64,000 bases of DNA, taken from positions 57,054,228 to 57,118,227 of the forward strand of contig OX638369.1 in NCBI GenBank assembly GCA_951812925.1. The letters run 5' to 3'. This document shows positions 31,394-42,579 of the stretch, piece after piece. The notes under the pieces were generated by a model. The model was not told where the DNA came from. It did not search any database and saw nothing but the letters and a program-made list of their open reading frames with translations. The translations under genes and the position numbers were made by a program. This stretch comes from Calliopum simillimum. Lineage: Eukaryota; Arthropoda; Insecta; Diptera; Lauxaniidae. Every line of letters begins with the position of its first letter. The first letter of the stretch is position 1.

Positions 31394-34321
31394 ATATGTA
31401 CACTACACACTGGATAAATTCACTTTGTCCTTCCGTTTTAACGCAGAGAAGTAAACGTGGCAGATATAGAAAAGTATATATAATAGAGTGGTCCAAAATC
31501 CGAAAGTGTTACAACAAGTGCTTTGGAACCAAAAAAAAATTGCGTTTAGATATTCCGCAACGAGCTTGAAGGTACTTTTTTAGAAATTTTTGAGTTTTTG
31601 AGTACTTCTTTTTATTTAAACGCTATATCTTTTTAACCAGATAAGGTATTTGCAAAAATTAAATCGCTTTTTTTTAGAATATTTTGAGCCATATTCTGCA
31701 TCAATAATAGTTAATCTATTCTTTCCCAATTTTCTTTAGCGGCACTTTAAGCTTCAAAATTTGTTAATTTTTTGAGGTGTTTGCACTTTCAAGAACCGAT
31801 TTTTTTCTTAGTTTGCTCTAGCAAATTTTTTTTTAAATTTTTATATTTTTATACATTAATTTATCTTTAAAATAATTTCAACAAATAAGCTATTAGTAAC
31901 ACTTTTACTCACTAAAAACAATTAAGTATAATCAAATTGGACTTAAAAAAAAAAATTAATTTCCATGTTTTCAAGGCATTCAAATGAGATATCTGAATGG
32001 GATGACGTAAGGTACCATTTTTTTCGTATAAATCATAAGTTCCTAATCTTCTGAGTAAAACAACATTCTTCGCAATATCGAAACCTTGGCACTTCATGTT
32101 ATTTTTGGCAAAATAGGTTAACAGATAGTTTTCATAGATCTTCTAAGGAAACCAAAAAAATAAATAAATCAAAAAGAAACTAAAATAGCCATTTTCGATG
32201 TATTTGTTACTGCTGATTCCAAATTCAGTCTTAAAATGTCTGTATCTTGTACGGTTAAGGAGATATTTTAACATAAATGTATAAGGAACACCGTTTTTGC
32301 TCTTTTTAAACTGATATTTGAAGTGCCAGTCAGTTTATTTAAAACTCAATTTAAATTATACCGATATCTTTTTTATTCTCGGAGTTATTCTAACCTAAAA
32401 AGTTGAAAAAGTGCAAAAAACTGTTTTTTTTTTTTTTTTGTTATTTCTGCTTACGATATTTCGGAGGAACAAAGAGATATCGATACAATTTAAATTGGGT
32501 TTTGAAGAAAAAGGCTGTCACTTTTAACTTCAATACCATGCTGAAAGTTACCATGTCTTGATATAACAGCTTCCAAAATAGCAAAAACGGTATTTTTTGC
32601 ATTTTTAGGTTAATACATCTCTAAAACCAAATGAGGTAGAGCAATTCTGAGACCGGCTTTAGAATTTCCATGAACGCATACATTGCAAATGACTATTGTT
32701 GTTTCGGTTTCGCCATGAAAATTTTAAACTCAAAGTTTTTTTTCTGGCCAAATTTGATTACACTTTACGATTTTTAGTAAGTAAAGTGAAGCTTATGGAT
32801 AAGTTGTTGAAGTCGGTTGATAGATAAATTAATGCCTAAAAAAATAAGAGTAAAAAAAAAATTCGCTAGAGCAAAATAAAAAAAAAATTGGTTCTTGAAT
32901 GTGCAAACGCCTCAAAAAATAAACAAATTTTGAAGTTCAAAGTGCTTCTAAAAAAAATTGGGAAAGAGTAGATTAATTTTTATTAATGCAGAATTTGGCT
33001 CAAAATATTCTTAAAAAAATGCAGTTTAATTTTTGCCAATACCTTATCTTGTTAAAAAGTTATAGCGCTTAAATTAAAAAAAGTACTCAAAAACACAAAA
33101 ATTCCTAAAAAAGTACCTTCAAGCTCGTTGCGGAATATCTAAACGCAATTTTTTTTGGATCCAAAGCACTTTTTGTAATCAACAGGATCCAAGGATTCAG
33201 AAAAGTCGCGCGCACCTTGACTTTTTAACACTTTTGGTTTTTCCATACAAAATTTGGACCACTCTAATATATAAGTATATTCTTGATCAGCGTCACCTCC
33301 TGAGTCGATATAGCCATGTCCGTCTGCCTGGCTGGCTGGCTGGGTGTGCGTGGAATACTTTTTTTGGGAAAACTGACCAAGATAATACAATGAAATTTGG
33401 TACACTGCCGCCGTCATCAAAGTTAGCTCGTTGAATTGAAAATGAGCGAAATCGGTCAACGGACACGCCTACCGCCCATACAAAAAATATATTCAAAATG
33501 CAACTTTAGGATTATTTTTCACGACAATGCAACTGAAATACACACAAATACTACGAATTGTAAGCGCAAGCTCTGAAAACAAAAAAATGCCCGAATTCAT
33601 ACAAGTAGGCGTGGCACCTCCCATATTTGCAAAAGCTTCAAAACGCTTTACTTAAAGCGTTTTTTGTGATAATCGAACAAAATTTTACTCGGACACTAAG
33701 AACTATCAATGCAAGCTTTGAGCAAAAACTGAAAGAGTTTTGAGATAATCCTAAGGACTATAAATGCACGCTCTGAGCTTAAACTAGATGAACTCGGACA
33801 AGAGGGCATGGCACCTCCCATATAAGCAAAAGCTTCGAAACGTTGTACTGAAAGCGTTTTTGAGATAATCCAACTAAATTTTACTCGGACGCTAAGAACT
33901 ATAAATGCAAGTTCTAAACAAAAACTGGGTGAAATCGGACAAGAGGGCGTGGCACCTCCCATATAACCAAAAGTTTCAAAATCCTATACTGAAAGAGTTT
34001 TTTGAGATAATCCAACTAAATTTTACTCAAAAACTAAGGACTATAAATGCACGCTCTAAGCTTAAACTAAATGAACTCGGACAAGAGGGCGTGGCACCTC
34101 CCATATAAGCAAAAGCTTCAAAACGCTATACTGAAAATGTTTTCCGAGATAATCCAACCTAATTTCACTCAGGCACTTAAAACTATAAATGTAAGCTCTG
34201 CGCAAAAACTGGATGAACTCGAACAAAAGGGCGTAGCACCTTCCATAAAAGCAAAATTTTCAAAATACTGCAGTGTAGGGTATTTAATGTTTGGCCAGGC
34301 CAAAGGTTACGCCCTTACTAG
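31394..34321 (+). mobile_element. DINE-1-like Helentron split by a foldback element
   Basis: The 5' block (31394-31475: ggataaattcactttgtcc, gcagatatagaaaagt) and the remainder (33275-34321: tattcttgatcagcg, then the core and several tandem units) are parted by a 1.8-kb insertion. It ends with the GGCC hairpin and CTAG at 34318-34321. The 3' part has four to five units of about 140 bp with gagggcgtggcacctccc. Confidence 0.75.
31484..33266. mobile_element. Foldback element, TAGAGTGGTCC termini, 8-bp duplication
   Basis: Ends TAGAGTGGTCC and GGACCACTCTA, flanked by ATATATAA at 31476-31483 and 33267-33274, inside a Helentron core. The 8-bp duplication and TAGAG start suit a hAT-type non-autonomous element. 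The arms pair over most of 1.78 kb and meet near 32400. They include the GATATC/poly-T module (32365) and the gagcaattctgagaccgg phrase (32639). Confidence 0.75.
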
Positions 34322-34433
34322 TTTTAATTACTACAGTCTAATAAACAATTGTGCCAAGTTTCAATTCCACAGCAATTTTTTTTTTTTGGATTAAATAAAC
34401 AGTTTTTAGAATATCTTGTTCTTTTTTCAATCT

Positions 34434-34551
34434 GGGACTAAAAATGGGAGTGAACGGTTAATATTTGTGCCTACTTTTTACAAAAGCATTTTAAAACATC
34501 ATACTAGAGGTAGGCATAAACATTAACCGATCACATCCATTTTTAACCTCA
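34434..34551. repeat. Short inverted repeat of about 118 bp
   Basis: tgaacggttaatatttgtgc pairs with gcataaacattaaccgatca, with flanking ctaaaaatgg/ccatttttaa also paired. It is probably a small MITE. Confidence 0.55.
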
Positions 34552-35655
34552 AACATACTACGACCCTAAGTATTATCTGTTTCATGCATCTAGCTTTTTC
34601 TGCTTGGCCGCAACCGTTATCTTAACAGACAGACAAATGAACCAATCAGGTCTCAACAAAAAAATCTGAAAAAATAGAGTAATTTTTCTGGCATTTGGAG
34701 TCGATGATGCACCGTTGAAATTCAAAAAACGCCATTAAACGACCCCCTTATACAGATAGTTCACTTTCAATGTGAATATTTTCGTATTGTTTTATATGTA
34801 AAATTATGTATATTCAATATGTTACCACTTTGTTGCCAACTTTAAACTGAAACCCATAACAATGGTGTATAGAGTTAGAAGTTCCCTTAACCAAAGGAAC
34901 AGGAAAAGGATGCCACAATTGGCCTCCAGAACTTTTAAACATATGCAGATTTAGACTGTACAATGTATGTGCAGTATAGAAAGTTTTGGTGCTTAGTATA
35001 CAGACAGTATGACAAGTAAAGCTAAAAACAAAGTTTAACAGGGACTTAACTTTTCCTTCAAAATAAAATGCACTAGCAAAGTTATATAGTAAAACATATG
35101 TGTATACACATAAACACATGCATATACATATTTACATGTATGCAGATATGCAATGCATTTACTTAGTGACACATGCAGATTTTTTTCCTATCATCCATAT
35201 AGTCTGCATCAAATTTTGAAAAATCATATGCAAATGAAGCAAAAGTAACATAATTCCATCTTCGTAATTTTTCCATGTGCTGCGTTCAGATAAATCTGAT
35301 GTTGGACATAATCGTGTTTTGTGTTGAGTATGCGACATTTCTGTGTGGAGCATGTAGATGATTTTATTTTAATGGCAAATTGAGGTATTGATAAAATAGG
35401 TAGATTACTACAAAATTCAGAATCAAAGAAAATGTTTGTTTTAGAACCAGAAGTCCAACAACCGTCATTGCCAGGGGCGTAGAGAGAAAATTAGGGTTCG
35501 AGGGAAAACATAAGGAGCCGCTCTACTCCTAGTTGTGTTTTACTCCATACTGACACATATTTATATCATTTTAAATAATAAAGTAATGACCAGGGCTCGG
35601 ATTTTGATGCCCTTAAAAACATGGAAAAATAAACGAAAAAAATTACAAAATGCCC
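34552..35655. other. Non-coding stretch before piggyBac
   Basis: About 1.1 kb of AT-rich DNA with short TA-type simple sequence (near 35095-35150). No supported gene. Confidence 0.35.
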
Positions 35656-36101
35656 TTAACCCTTAAATGCTCATGAACGCCGATTTTAGTGAAAAAAATA
35701 TATTGTATGTAAAATGGTAAGCAAATAACAGCTACATACTTCTTTTTTTGAAAAAATTTAAATTTTAGCCGTAATTTTAAAAACAGTGGTTGTATCTTAG
35801 AATATACAGTGAGCGCTCACCCATATCAATTTTCAGAAGGTTTGGTTAAAAAATAAGGTGAAAACAACTTATAAAATTTTAGTTTTTAAAGGTAAGTATT
35901 TTATTTTAAACAACTTATACAATGCAAAATAAATAATAAAAGGTTACATTCAATATCACAAAAACATAAACAAAATAAATTCAATTCAATACTAATAAAA
36001 ATAACATCAAGAAATCATTAATTATGATGGTAATCAAAAAAGAAATTTTTCTCCGACGTTACACACAAATTTATCTTACATTTTGTGCAAAACATTTTTG
36101 T

Positions 36102-38042
36102 TTATCCTGTGCAATTCGGCATTTTGCATCTTCCTTTTTTGTCCATCGTTGTCCAATGATCGGTCAAGTCTAATCTGGTATCTCTAGGAGGAATTGGCTG
36201 TGCGTTCGGTCTTCGACGTTTTTCAAGAATTTGTTTTTCTAGACTTGGACGTCCACGCTCCGGAGCTGCTTTTGTATTAAACGAAAATAATGCGTCAGCT
36301 ACCTCCAGCTTGAAGTCCACTAGTCTTATTTCCTTAAATCCTGGACGGCCTTTATTTATTCTCTTGTATAGCAACCAGGCATTTATACAAGTCATATCAA
36401 GAAGATGATAAAATACTCTGTTTGTCCACTTACGACTTTTCATCATTATTTTATGACGACCCATTGAGCTGTCCATTAAATCGACACCACCCATGTGACA
36501 GTTATAATCTTTTATGATTCGTGGACAAGGAATATTTTTAACAGATTTATCTTTTTTGTCAAATCGCTTCACTGTTAGAGGCTGCGTCTCCGAGTTATTA
36601 GTGTCTAATACTGGCTTAGTGCCAACATAAGTAGATACTAGGTTGACAATTCGGTTGTCTTTCCATGACAGTGATGTTATATCGACTCCATATATATTGG
36701 AAATAAGTTCGTGGCTTGTTTCCCGCTCATATTTCATCATTAATTTCTCATCAGGAAGCTTGCAATTTTTGATTCTGTTGCGCCTGATAGTACCTACAGC
36801 AAGTATACCCTGTCTTCGCAAATATACTAAAAGAGGCACTGTGGTGTAAAAATTGTCAAAGTAGACTATATAGTTTTGAAATCGAGGCACCTCCCGGAGC
36901 AGCCTAACGACTATATTTGCAGAAGATTGAAGATCCGGTTCTAATTCAGTAGGTATATTAATCGATCCACTATATAATTCAAATTTGTAAGCGTAACCCG
37001 TAGTATCACAAATTACATAAAATTTGAAGCCCCATTTTTTTGGTTTATTTGGTAAATATTGCTTCATATAGCTACCAATTTTAGTGGAGCACATTTGCTC
37101 ATCTACACATAACCTTTCTAATTTTGGTATGCTACCAAAAGTTTTGTTGAGAGTGTCAATTACGGGTCGAATTAGATAAAGCCTATCACGATTTGGATCA
37201 TCTCTTACAGGCTGTTTGTTTTTATCATTGAAATGTAATACTTCCCTTATTTTTTCAAACCGTCTTCTATTCATTTGAGCTTTTATCACATCTACGCAAC
37301 GATTACTGTTTTCAGACCAGTAATCTCTTGAGTTAGGGAGCTTGTAGTATGTCATATAGAAAAGGATTCCAATAAATTTACGAAGGTCGAATATATTGAA
37401 AGTAAATGCATCGTCTACTCCGGCATATTTAAGAGTTTCTTCAACGATATGTTCCTCCAAAGACTGTGGAAATAAATATGACCAAACTTGATATGGTGTT
37501 TCCAAATTTTTTATATTTTCCGGAAGACTACTATCCCCACTAAATCGAACTTGCTGATCATTAAATTGAAGATAACCCTTCTTCCATAAAACTGTTTCAA
37601 ATTCAGAAGATTTAGGATCAATTTTTACCTCACGGAACTGAGATGCAAATGAAACCGAATTAATTCTTTGTGAGGCAGAAGAAGTTGATGGCTCAAAATC
37701 AAGTTCCAGTTGAGCAAGATCAACATTTGTTGGACTTCCCACATAATTATCGTCATTTATCATTTTGAGAAAAGAATCATGTACGGATGTATTGAGATCC
37801 ATCTCATCCATGGTCTCATTATCGGTATCATTTTCATCGACAATCACTTGCATGTTAGTTTCTCCTAGCGGAGCAACCTTCTTTCCACATGCCATTTCCA
37901 GTGGAATAGTTTTCTGTAAGTTATCAATATCTGAGTCGCTACATTCGGTGCTATCGTAAGCAATATCTTCGCTATTGCACAATAATTCACAAACCTCGCC
38001 ATCAGTCATATTGACTCTACCAACTTTTATAAAACCTGACAC
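36102..38042 (-). CDS. piggyBac-type transposase, prematurely stopped
   Basis: 646 residues from the first methionine. The acidic, Ser-rich N-terminal part (1-150) is followed by the DDE_Tnp_1_7-type core: YQVWSYLFP, FIGILFYMTYYKLPNSRDYW, first aspartate in LCVDEQMC, second in VYFDNFYTT, third in YNCHMGGVDLMD. The C-terminus has the basic linker (EKQILEKRRRP) and the start of the cysteine-rich domain (GRCKMPNC). A TAA at 36102 interrupts that domain: in the same frame it continues with more Cys (MFCTKCK, NLCV). So the core looks intact, but the DNA-end-binding finger is cut by one nonsense codon. A start with upstream exons is possible but not needed. Confidence 0.85.
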   Translation of the reverse strand: MSGFIKVGRVNMTDGEVCELLCNSEDIAYDSTECSDSDIDNLQKTIPLEMACGKKVAPLGETNMQVIVDENDTDNETMDEMDLNTSVHDSFLKMINDDNYVGSPTNVDLAQLELDFEPSTSSASQRINSVSFASQFREVKIDPKSSEFETVLWKKGYLQFNDQQVRFSGDSSLPENIKNLETPYQVWSYLFPQSLEEHIVEETLKYAGVDDAFTFNIFDLRKFIGILFYMTYYKLPNSRDYWSENSNRCVDVIKAQMNRRRFEKIREVLHFNDKNKQPVRDDPNRDRLYLIRPVIDTLNKTFGSIPKLERLCVDEQMCSTKIGSYMKQYLPNKPKKWGFKFYVICDTTGYAYKFELYSGSINIPTELEPDLQSSANIVVRLLREVPRFQNYIVYFDNFYTTVPLLVYLRRQGILAVGTIRRNRIKNCKLPDEKLMMKYERETSHELISNIYGVDITSLSWKDNRIVNLVSTYVGTKPVLDTNNSETQPLTVKRFDKKDKSVKNIPCPRIIKDYNCHMGGVDLMDSSMGRHKIMMKSRKWTNRVFYHLLDMTCINAWLLYKRINKGRPGFKEIRLVDFKLEVADALFSFNTKAAPERGRPSLEKQILEKRRRPNAQPIPPRDTRLDLTDHWTTMDKKGRCKMPNCTG

Positions 38043-38494
38043 GGCTCTTTTAAAAAGGGTATTCTCAAAATTAATGATATAATTTTCTTCGATTAATCAT
38101 TTTCTTAATATTTGATATATATAAATATATTAACCAATTTCTAAAGTCAAAAGCAGTGAACTTGCTTCATCAACGCATCAAATGTAAATGAAATTGTCTG
38201 CAAGCAACAGTAAAAAATTTAAAAACAAACGACTTTGGAATTTATGGGGGAACGCTCCTTGTATCTTTAAAGATACAGCCATTCAATATCATGAAAAAAA
38301 ATTTTCTCAAATAACTTTCAGTCGGTACTAGGCCACGGTGGTTTTTAAAAAATTTTAACTTTTTGAAATACCACCCGCGATTTTTTTCAGGAATAATGTT
38401 GGGGGACCCTTCTAGTATCTAAGTCCGCAATCCGCAAAATTGAACGTCCAGCCGTTTTTTTTTTTCGACCTTCTCGGTGTGTATATGGAGGAAA

Positions 38495-40264
38495 TTTTAT
38501 CGACCTCGGCTACCCCCCTATGTGAAAGTTCATTCAATTCTATGAATATTTGCCCAAAGAACTATATCTCTGCGTTCAACTTTAGTTCGGCGCATTTTTG
38601 ATCGAAAATTGTACCTTTCATCAATATTTTTTTATACCCTACACCCAGGGTATATTCACTTTGTCCTTCCGTTTGTAACGCAGAGAAGGAGGCGTGGCAG
38701 GTATAGAAAAGTATATATATTCTTGATCAGCGTCACCTCCTGAGTCGATATAGCCATGTCCGTCTGTCTGGCTGGCTGGCTGGCTGTGTGTTGAAATACA
38801 CTTTTTGGGAAAACTGAGCAAGATAATTCAATGAAATTTGGTACACTGCCTCCGTCGTCAAAGTTAGCTCGGGGGATTGAAAATGAGCAAAATCGGTCAA
38901 CGGACACGCCTACCGCCCATACAAAAATTATATTCAAAATGCAATTTTAGGAGTATTTTTCACGACAATGCAACCACAATACATATAAGTACTACGAATT
39001 GTAAGCGCAAGCTCTGATAAAAATTTGAGCGAATTCGGACAAGATGGCGTGGCACCTCCCATATAAGCAAAAGCTTCAAAACGCTATACTGAAAGCGTTT
39101 TTTGAGATATTCGAACCAAATTTGACTCAGACACTAAGAATTATAAATGAAAGCTCTCAGCAAAAATTGGGTGAAATCAGACAAGGGGCGTGGCACCTCC
39201 CATATAAGCAAAAGATTCAAAATGCTATACTGAAAGAGTTTTTTGAGATAATCCGACTAAATTTCACTCTGACACTAAAAACTATAAATGCAAGCTCTGA
39301 ACAAAAACTGGGTGTACTCGGACAAGAGGGCGTGGCACCTCCCATATAAGCAAACTTTTCAAAATACTGCAGTGTAGGGTATTTATTTTTTGGCCAGGCC
39401 AAAATTTACACCCTTACTAGTTTTGTTTTCATACTAAATTTTAAAAATTTTTATAAAGACAAAAGTAATGTCATTATATGATTTGGCTGGTATTCTGTCA
39501 GTAATCAATTAAATTGGGTTCTGTTTACATAAAAAGTTTACTTGATAGAGTGGAATTGATGCTATATATTTAAAAAAATGATATGGGTCAAATAGCCGAT
39601 TATTATGACCGACTTTCAAAATAAACGATTCATATTTTTGGATGAATTTTTTCAAACAAAATACCAACCTAGGCTGAAAGTTCATTCAATTCTATGAATA
39701 TTTGCCCAAGGAACCATACCTCTACGTTCAACTTTAGTTCGGCGCATTTTCAATTGAAAATTAAGGTAAAATTTTCAATCTCAAATGCGCCGAACTAAAG
39801 TTGAATGTAGAGGTATGGTTCCTTGGGCAAATATTCATAGAATTGAACGAATTTTCAGCCTAGGTTGGTGTTTTGTTTGAAAAAATTCATCCAATAATAT
39901 GAATCGTTTATTTTGAAAGTCGGTCATAATAATCGGCTATTTGACCCATATTACTTTTTAAAATATATAGCATCAATTCCACACCATCAAGTGAACTTTT
40001 TATGTAAAAAGAACGCAATTTGATTGATTACTAAGAGAATACCAGCCAAATCATATAATGACATTACTTTTGTCTTTATAAAAATTTTTAAAATTTAGTA
40101 TGAAAACAAAAAAAAATATTGATGAAAGGTACAATTTTCGATCAAAAATGCGCCGAACTAAAGTTGAACGCAGAGGTATAGTTCCTTGGGCAAATATTCA
40201 TAGAATTGAATGAACTTTCACATAGGGGGGTAGCCGAGATCAGTTTTCGAATCGACCCACTCTA
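38495..40264. mobile_element. Foldback element with one CCCACTCTA end, holds a Helentron
   Basis: A palindrome centred near 39769. cgacctcggctaccccccta at 38501 pairs with taggggggtagccgag near 40225, and gcgccgaactaaagttgaa occurs in both orientations at four places. The right terminus GACCCACTCTA resembles the TAGAGTGG class at 31484. The left terminus lacks it, so that end is truncated or rearranged. It interrupts the left arm of the CACGGTG foldback. Confidence 0.65.
38633..39420 (+). mobile_element. DINE-1-like Helentron, apparently complete
   Basis: Begins ataccctacacccagggta after a T-run, with the core (gatatagccatgtccgtctg) near 38746, then about two and a half tandem units, the GGCC hairpin (ttggccaggccaa) and CTAG at 39417-39420. 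It lies in a T-run of the surrounding palindrome; the other arm (near 40105-40118) shows the uninterrupted site, nine T between caata and g. Confidence 0.85.
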
Positions 40265-41722
40265 ACGTACATATATATACTTGTATATGTATATATGTGT
40301 AATATATATATATGGATATATATATACATGCATACATACATACATATAAAAGGTATCGTTTCCGCACCATTTATTTTTAAAAAAAATCGGTTTTTTCGTA
40401 TTTAAGAAAAACACAAACAAAAACCGGAAACGAAAGTAGTCACTCCAGATGTGATTTTTGATGCTTAATCCGATTCCGGTATTAGAATTGCTCTATTACG
40501 TCTGGACTTTGAGATATCCTTACATATATGTTTAAAGGACACCATTTTTTTACGATTTTTGAAGTTATATAACAAGATAAGGTAATATTATGCTGTAAAA
40601 TCTGGTATGACAGTTAACAGCCCTAGTTTTTTTTTTTTGAAAACTCAATCAAATCGATAACGATATCTTTTTTTTTTGTTGGAGATATCTTTGCCTAAAA
40701 AGTTAAAAAAGTGCAAAAACACGATTTTTGGCTATATTGGATGTTATATGCAGGACACACAAAATTTTTTTGGGAATTTCTATTACCAGAAACATTTGGT
40801 ACTTTCTTTTGGCTTTAAATTGAGCTATCAAATGTTTATCTGCAATATTTCTCTGCAAAGTTATGTTAACTTTAAAATCACACCATGAAACTTAAAGCGA
40901 AAAATCTCGGTTTTCGGCTATATTTGAGGTTTTATACAGTACGGACGATATTCGTCTGCTCTTTTTTACTAACCGAAGCATTTAAAACCATTCTTTATCT
41001 TCAAATAAGCTATCAAGAGGTCTCTTGTGATTGTTTTCCACAAAGTTATGACCATTTAAAAATTACATTATGGAGTGCAAACTCACAGTGTACGAGTATT
41101 TCTTATATACGTATTGCTGCAACATGTCGTCTTAAAATAGTCATAACTTTTTAGAAAACAATTACAAGAGACCACTTGTTAGCTCATTTTGAAGATAAAG
41201 AATGGTTTTAAATATGTCGATTGGTAAAAAAGAGCAGACGAATTTCGTCCGTACTGTATACAACCTCAAATATAGCCGAAAACCGAGATTTTTCGCTTTA
41301 AGTTTCATGGTGTGATTTTAAAGTTAACATAACTTTGCAGAGAAATATTGCAGATAAACATTTGATAGCTCAATTTAAAGCCAAAAGAAAGTACCAAATG
41401 TTTCTGGTAATAGAAATTCCCAAAAAAATTTTGTGTGTCCTGCATATAACATCCAATATAGCCAAAAATCGTGTTTTTGCACTTTTTTAACTTTTTAGGC
41501 AAAGATATCTCCAACAAAAAAAAAGATATCGTTATCGATTTGATTGAGTTTTCAAAGAAAAAACTAGGGCTATTAACTGTCATACCAGATTTTACAGCAT
41601 AATATTACCTTATCTTGTTATATAACTTCAAAAATCGTAAAAAAATGGTGTCCTTTAAACATATATGTAAGGATATCTCAAAGTCCAGACGTAATAGAGC
41701 AATTCTAATACCGGAATCGGAT

Positions 41723-42579
41723 TGTTGTGAGTTTGCTAAGCACCTAAAGCATAAATCAGTCATAAAAGAACCACTAAATATTTTTATTAATACACCCTAA
41801 GTAAATACAGAACATTCTTTTGATTGCACATCGATTGATCGAGTTTCAGCTAAAGCCAAACCGTGGGATACCAAAATGAAATGTATCCAACATCGTCAAT
41901 CGTGTGATTTCAATTTTAACCAAAACAAATTAGAACACTAAATACACAAACAACATGCTTTTGCTATGGACACCTGAATGAAATATGTCCCGCAAAAGCA
42001 TGGGAATCGGAAAACGCGTACGTGATAAATCGTGTGATTTCAATTTTAATCGAAGCAATTTAGACTACTAAATACACAAACAACACGCTTTTGCTATGGA
42101 CACCTGAACGGAATGTGTCTAGCAAAAGCCTGAGAATCGGAAGTCGCGTACGTGATCGAACCAATTGGTGTTCAGCAAGGCAAACTCACAGCGTCTCCCG
42201 AAGGTTGAAACAAGCTCAGGTACGAAACGAGGTGAAAAGCTCGTTTCACGACACTTAGAGCTTTTTCCAGCGATCGGAAATTATCTAATAAATAAACCGT
42301 TCGATTAAGGAACGGTCTCTTGTCTTGTTTTGTCTTGTCTTGTCCAACTAGTATCTAAGCAAGTAAAACCTTGCAGTAAAAGTAAAGAAGTTAAATTTTT
42401 ATTTTAATAAATGAATAAGTGTTAAAAGTAAAAAGTTCAAGTGTTTGTTTTGGATGAAGAAGTAGAAATTTTATTTAATAAACAAATAAGTGTTAAAAGT
42501 AAAAAGGTTAAAGTGCTTGTTTTGGATCCTCCGGAGAAGAGTTTCATCAACTTGGTCCTCAGAAGAAAAAGTTACAACA
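41723..42579 (+). repeat. 5' LTR
   Basis: 857 bp, starting TGTTGTGAG and ending TTACAACA (6-bp terminal inverted repeat TGTTGT/ACAACA). It contains a tandem duplication of about 130 bp (41898-42028 and 42029-42156, each with caattttaaycraarca and acgcgtacgtgat-like parts). A likely polyadenylation signal, ataaataaacc, lies near 42290, followed by tcttgt-type repeats. Confidence 0.9.

Noticed and set aside
40676..41583. Two nearly identical small proteins on opposite strands (plus at 40676-40888, minus at 41305-41583)
   Set aside because: They are the same DNA in the two arms of a palindrome. The sequence is low in coding character and matches no family; mirror frames are expected here.
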